From: Xanthobacteraceae bacterium | GTDB taxonomy: Bacteria; Pseudomonadota; Alphaproteobacteria; Rhizobiales; Xanthobacteraceae | Assembly: GCA_022844485.1 (NCBI GenBank) | Contig: JALHLQ010000001.1 | Span: 62,001-126,000 of the forward strand | Direction of reading: 5' to 3' | Length of the DNA stretch: 64,000 bases | Shown: piece by piece, positions 61,387 to 64,000 of the stretch | How the letters are laid out: each line of letters starts with the position of its first letter | How positions within the stretch are numbered: the stretch's first letter is position 1 | Program-made: the position numbers and the translations under genes | Notes under the pieces: generated by a model | The model's input: the letters and a program-made list of their open reading frames with translations, nothing else | Told to the model about the DNA's origin: nothing | Databases searched by the model: none

Positions 61387-62304
61387 ATGCGGTCGCGGTT
61401 CTCACCGTCCCGTGGGTTGGAGGTTGGCCGCAGCGTTCGGCCCGCGCGGCTGCGGTTGCTCGCGGCGGCGAGTCTATGGCTGCTCGTATCGACGGCCGCT
61501 TGGTCGGAGCCGGCACCGGAGGCGGGACGCAGGGACGCAAACTGCGTCCGTTCGCAGTTTCGCGTCGTTCTCGATATCGGGCACACGGCTGAAGCGCCCG
61601 GTGCGAAGAGCGCGCGCGGCGTGTCTGAATACGAGTTCAACGCCCAGCTTGGACGGCGCCTGGAGAAGGCGCTCCTCGATGCGGGATTCGACAAGACGGT
61701 CTTGCTGATCACGGCCGGTCCTGCGAGGCGTGGTCTCTACAGCCGCGTAAAGCGGGCGAACAAGGCGCCGGCGCATCTTCTGGTGTCCATTCATCACGAC
61801 TCTGTGCCCGAGCAGTTCAAGCAGGATTGGGAATATGGCGGTGTGCAGCACCGCTTCAGCGACCAGTTCAAGGGGCACTCGATCTTCGTGTCCAACGATA
61901 ATCCGGATCGAAAAGGGAGCCTGCTTTTCGGCCGGCTGCTCGGCAAGCAGCTGAAGCAAAGGGGGCTGCAATATACCCCGCATTACACCGAGGCGTTCAT
62001 GGGGTCGCGGCGTCGCCAGCTTCTCGACGCGGAGGCCGGCGTCTATCGCTTTGATCAATTGATCGTGCTGCGGGCCACGCGGATGCCCGCCGTTCTGTTC
62101 GAAGCAGGCTCGATCATAAACCGTGACGAGGAGCTCAAGGCGGGTTCCGGGGAGCGCCAAAGGCTGATCAGCGACGCCGCTGTCGAGGCCATCGCCGCGT
62201 TTTGCGACGCGCGTTCTCCCGCCAGACGGCGCTCAGCCTCGGTCGCGAGCGCCGGCCGCGATACCCCGATCGAAACCGTCGCCCCGTCTGCAAACCCGCA
62301 ATGA
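61387..62304 (+). CDS. N-acetylmuramoyl-L-alanine amidase (Amidase_3)
   Basis: Exported zinc amidase of about 305 residues. An Arg-rich N-terminus and hydrophobic segment ending near STAAWSEP look like a signal peptide. The catalytic domain has VVLDIGHTAEAPGAK (first zinc His), SEYEFNAQLGRRL (Glu), LVSIHHDS (second zinc His) and VLFEAGSIINRDEE with the catalytic Glu. It cleaves the bond between muramic acid and L-Ala in peptidoglycan. ATG 61387 has GGGAG close upstream; upstream in-frame codons belong to the spacer. It shares ATGA with the dipeptidase gene, so the pair is co-translated. Confidence 0.85.
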   Translation: MRSRFSPSRGLEVGRSVRPARLRLLAAASLWLLVSTAAWSEPAPEAGRRDANCVRSQFRVVLDIGHTAEAPGAKSARGVSEYEFNAQLGRRLEKALLDAGFDKTVLLITAGPARRGLYSRVKRANKAPAHLLVSIHHDSVPEQFKQDWEYGGVQHRFSDQFKGHSIFVSNDNPDRKGSLLFGRLLGKQLKQRGLQYTPHYTEAFMGSRRRQLLDAEAGVYRFDQLIVLRATRMPAVLFEAGSIINRDEELKAGSGERQRLISDAAVEAIAAFCDARSPARRRSASVASAGRDTPIETVAPSANPQ

Positions 62305-63212
62305 TTTCTCGCCGTCCTGCGTTGGACTTTGCGCTTGCGTCCTCATTGGCGATCACGCTCGTCTGGCTGGCCGGCCGCGCCCATGCACAAACGCGCCTGC
62401 CTGAGAGCTTCGTCTATCTCCGCGGCCTCGACGGCACGATCGAGCAGGACATCCGCTACGCCTCGTATGACAACTTCGTCGGGCGGCCGCTCGCAGGATA
62501 TGAAGCCGCCGAATGCATTCTCAAGCGAGAGGTCGCGGCCGCCCTCGGCGCCGTGCAGTCGGACCTGCGGGCATCAGGTTTGGGCTTGAAGGTTTACGAC
62601 TGCTACCGCCCCCTTCGCGCGGTGAGGATGATGCTGGAGTGGACCCGGGACGGGCGTGCCGAAGGCCCGACAAAGCGTTTCCATCCGAGAATTGACAAGC
62701 GCGCGCTGCTGGCCGGCTATCTTGCGGCCAACTCGCGGCATTCCGCCGGGACCGCCGTCGACGTCACCCTTGTCAAGCTGCCGGTTGCGGCGGCGCCCCC
62801 TTTCGACCGCTTTGCGCGATACGGCCCCTGCACGGCACCGGCCGCGCAGCGCTCGCCCGACAATAGCGTCGACATGGGAACGGGCTTTGACTGTTTCGAT
62901 GCAGAGAGCCGAACCTCCAGCCGCTCGGTTGGCGCCGAGCAGCAGCGCTGGCGCGCGCTATTGGCCGGCGCGATGGCCAAACGCGGGTTCAGAAACTATC
63001 ACCGCGAATGGTGGCACTTCGTGTACGCGAAGACAGGACCAGCCGCGTACTTCGATTTTCCGATCCGGCCGATGTCCGCAAAGGAGAAGATGAGCGAGGC
63101 TGTATCGGATCACAGGGATGAAAGGACGAGATACGCCGCCAGCATGACGGTGGTCCAGAACGCCATCCAACCCGTCGGCCACGTGCGCGCAAGGATTCCG
63201 CCCGGACCGTGA
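62301..63212 (+). CDS. VanX/DdpX-like D-alanyl-D-alanine dipeptidase (M15D)
   Basis: Exported zinc dipeptidase of 303 residues. The signal peptide ends around GRAHAQT (residue 30). KVYDCYRPLRAV carries the Arg of the active site, SRHSAGTAVDVTL is the S-x-H-x6-D metal motif and YHREWWHF gives the catalytic Glu and last zinc His. It is longer than VanX (about 200 residues), with an insertion between 175 and 225. The last 45 residues follow the domain end and overlap the convergent membrane gene by 103 bases; they may be read-through sequence. Together with the amidase it points to peptidoglycan turnover, not proven glycopeptide resistance. Confidence 0.87.
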   Translation: MISRRPALDFALASSLAITLVWLAGRAHAQTRLPESFVYLRGLDGTIEQDIRYASYDNFVGRPLAGYEAAECILKREVAAALGAVQSDLRASGLGLKVYDCYRPLRAVRMMLEWTRDGRAEGPTKRFHPRIDKRALLAGYLAANSRHSAGTAVDVTLVKLPVAAAPPFDRFARYGPCTAPAAQRSPDNSVDMGTGFDCFDAESRTSSRSVGAEQQRWRALLAGAMAKRGFRNYHREWWHFVYAKTGPAAYFDFPIRPMSAKEKMSEAVSDHRDERTRYAASMTVVQNAIQPVGHVRARIPPGP

Positions 63213-64000
63213 TACTGCCGGACTAACAATGCAATGCTGCGCGCTCCGCTCGTGCCGGCGTTCTGAGTGAGGTTCCAAGCGCGCTCATATGTCCGGTCGA
63301 AGGATTGCGCGAGCACCACGCCGAGTCTTCTATAGAGCCAGTCCACATCGAGCGTAATGGTGAGCGTCCGCTTCAGCCAGTCGAGCATGAGGAAGAACGC
63401 AAGCCCCGAGAACAGCAGAAGCTGCAGTTGGGAGATCACGTGGCTTGCAGTGTACGGCACAAAACTGACAGGGAACGGAAGGATTGCGTAGAGCACGCCG
63501 GGAAAAACGCCGAAACCGATGCAGAGCGCAGCGAACAGGAGCATCGCCGCTCGCATGTTCCACGGAGGATCGGTCGGGCGCAGCCCGCAATCCCGCTGGA
63601 AGAACACGAACCACGGAAACTTGATGCCGGCATGCAGAAATACGCCGGCCGAGGCGGCAGCAAGCAGGTACCAGACGATGTCCAGATGCTGAAGTCCGGC
63701 CGCTTCCGAAATCATCGACTTCGAGATGAAGCCTGAGGTCAGCGGAAAGGACGAGATCGAAAGAGCTCCGACAATGCCGCAAACCGCCGTCAGCGGCATC
63801 GTGCGGTAAAGGCCTCCGAGATCACTGCATTTGCGCCGTCCGGTCATGAAGAGAACCGCCCCCGCCGACATGAGCAGCAGCGCCTTGTAGATGATGTGCG
63901 TGAAGGCGTGCGCGGCGGCGCCGTTGAGCGCCATCTCCGTGCCGATGCCGACCCCGACCACCATGAATCCGACCTGATTGACGATCGAGTAGGCAAGGAT
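63110..64000 (-). CDS. Proton-conducting NuoL/MrpD-family membrane subunit, 5'-partial
   Basis: C-terminal 296 residues of a complex I/Mrp-antiporter-type membrane subunit; the frame is open to the window edge, with ILAYSIVNQVGF before the first internal ATG. HAFTHIIYKALLLMSAGAVL is the lysine-bearing helix of the proton channel, and KCSDLGGLYRTMPLTA and SSFPLTSGFISKSMI are standard. About seven membrane segments are visible. NuoL, NuoN and MrpD cannot be separated safely from this part, but the MrpD-like Na+/H+ antiporter branch is likely. Its 3' end overlaps the VanX-like gene by 103 bases on the opposite strand. Confidence 0.85.
   Translation of the reverse strand: MLAYSIVNQVGFMVVGVGIGTEMALNGAAAHAFTHIIYKALLLMSAGAVLFMTGRRKCSDLGGLYRTMPLTAVCGIVGALSISSFPLTSGFISKSMISEAAGLQHLDIVWYLLAAASAGVFLHAGIKFPWFVFFQRDCGLRPTDPPWNMRAAMLLFAALCIGFGVFPGVLYAILPFPVSFVPYTASHVISQLQLLLFSGLAFFLMLDWLKRTLTITLDVDWLYRRLGVVLAQSFDRTYERAWNLTQNAGTSGARSIALLVRQYHGPGGILARTWPTGWMAFWTTVMLAAYLVLSSL

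Noticed and set aside
59931-61712. 593-codon minus-strand open frame near the GT4 and amidase genes
   Set aside because: Antisense to two recognised plus-strand genes; no domain recognised.
62301-63212. Glycopeptide-resistance vanX
   Set aside because: No vanH/vanA or VanRS-like genes are present; its partner is a peptidoglycan amidase, so cell-wall turnover is the simpler reading.
1-64000. CRISPR arrays, tRNA or rRNA genes
   Set aside because: No regularly spaced repeats, no tRNA-like cloverleaf with conserved TTCRA loop, and no rRNA-like stretch were seen on reading through the window; no scanning program was run.

Overview
This is a high-GC window from what is probably an alphaproteobacterium of the order Hyphomicrobiales (Bradyrhizobium/Rhodopseudomonas/Beijerinckiaceae-like). 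That is inferred from base composition, heavy GTG-start and stop/start-overlap coupling, the gene families present, and one intergenic palindrome of a type common in those genomes. No rRNA or tRNA gene or CRISPR array was seen.

Left flank (1-2139): the 3' part of a molybdenum hydroxylase large subunit. From 2.2 to 51 kb the window is a very large surface-polysaccharide island. It opens with three genes for N-acetylquinovosamine synthesis and lipid-linked initiation (WbpM/WbpV/WbpL- or WreV/WreQ/WreU-like), then a GT4 glycosyltransferase, a methyltransferase and a small secreted protein with an internal duplication. At 8.96-10.24 kb sits a regulatory module: two nearly identical palindromic operators, a winged-helix regulator with a Rossmann-like C-terminal domain, a NusG/RfaH-type antiterminator, and a hairpin followed by an almost perfect copy of the enterobacterial ops element. 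Directly after it starts a nearly unidirectional run of about 40 kb.

That run begins with a pseudaminic acid pathway (PseB, PseC, an acetamidino module of WbpG/HisH/HisF2 type, an SpsF-like cytidylyltransferase, a Pse-associated methylase, a PseG-acetyltransferase fusion, PseI). It continues with large glycosyltransferase-like proteins of unknown acceptor. A second nonulosonate module follows (NeuB-like synthase, pyruvyltransferase-like protein, a phosphatase-cytidylyltransferase fusion, a B12-binding radical SAM enzyme, a DEDDh exonuclease, an SDR on the other strand, a 2-oxoglutarate dioxygenase-like protein, two methyltransferases) ending in a PglK-like ABC flippase. A third module has a Gfo/Idh/MocA dehydrogenase, a NeuB-SAF-cupin fusion, two methyltransferases and a third cytidylyltransferase. 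The end is rich in GT4/GT2 glycosyltransferases and methyltransferases and closes with GDP-L-fucose synthase and a terminator-like palindrome. Altogether there are three nonulosonate synthases, three cytidylyltransferases and ten SAM methyltransferases. No Wzy polymerase or Wzx flippase is seen. The likely product is a heavily decorated O-antigen, capsule or glycoprotein glycan.

Right flank (51.2-64 kb): a minus-strand methyltransferase, a degraded IS1-like transposase, a complete LivK/H/M/G/F-type ABC uptake operon with a CnbZ/RidA-like deaminase gene, a GT39-like membrane glycosyltransferase, another GT4, a cell-wall pair (N-acetylmuramoyl-L-alanine amidase and VanX-like D,D-dipeptidase), and the 3' part of a NuoL/MrpD-like proton-pumping subunit. 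Between livK- and livH-type genes lies a 587-base gap holding a segment that folds as a closed five-way junction.
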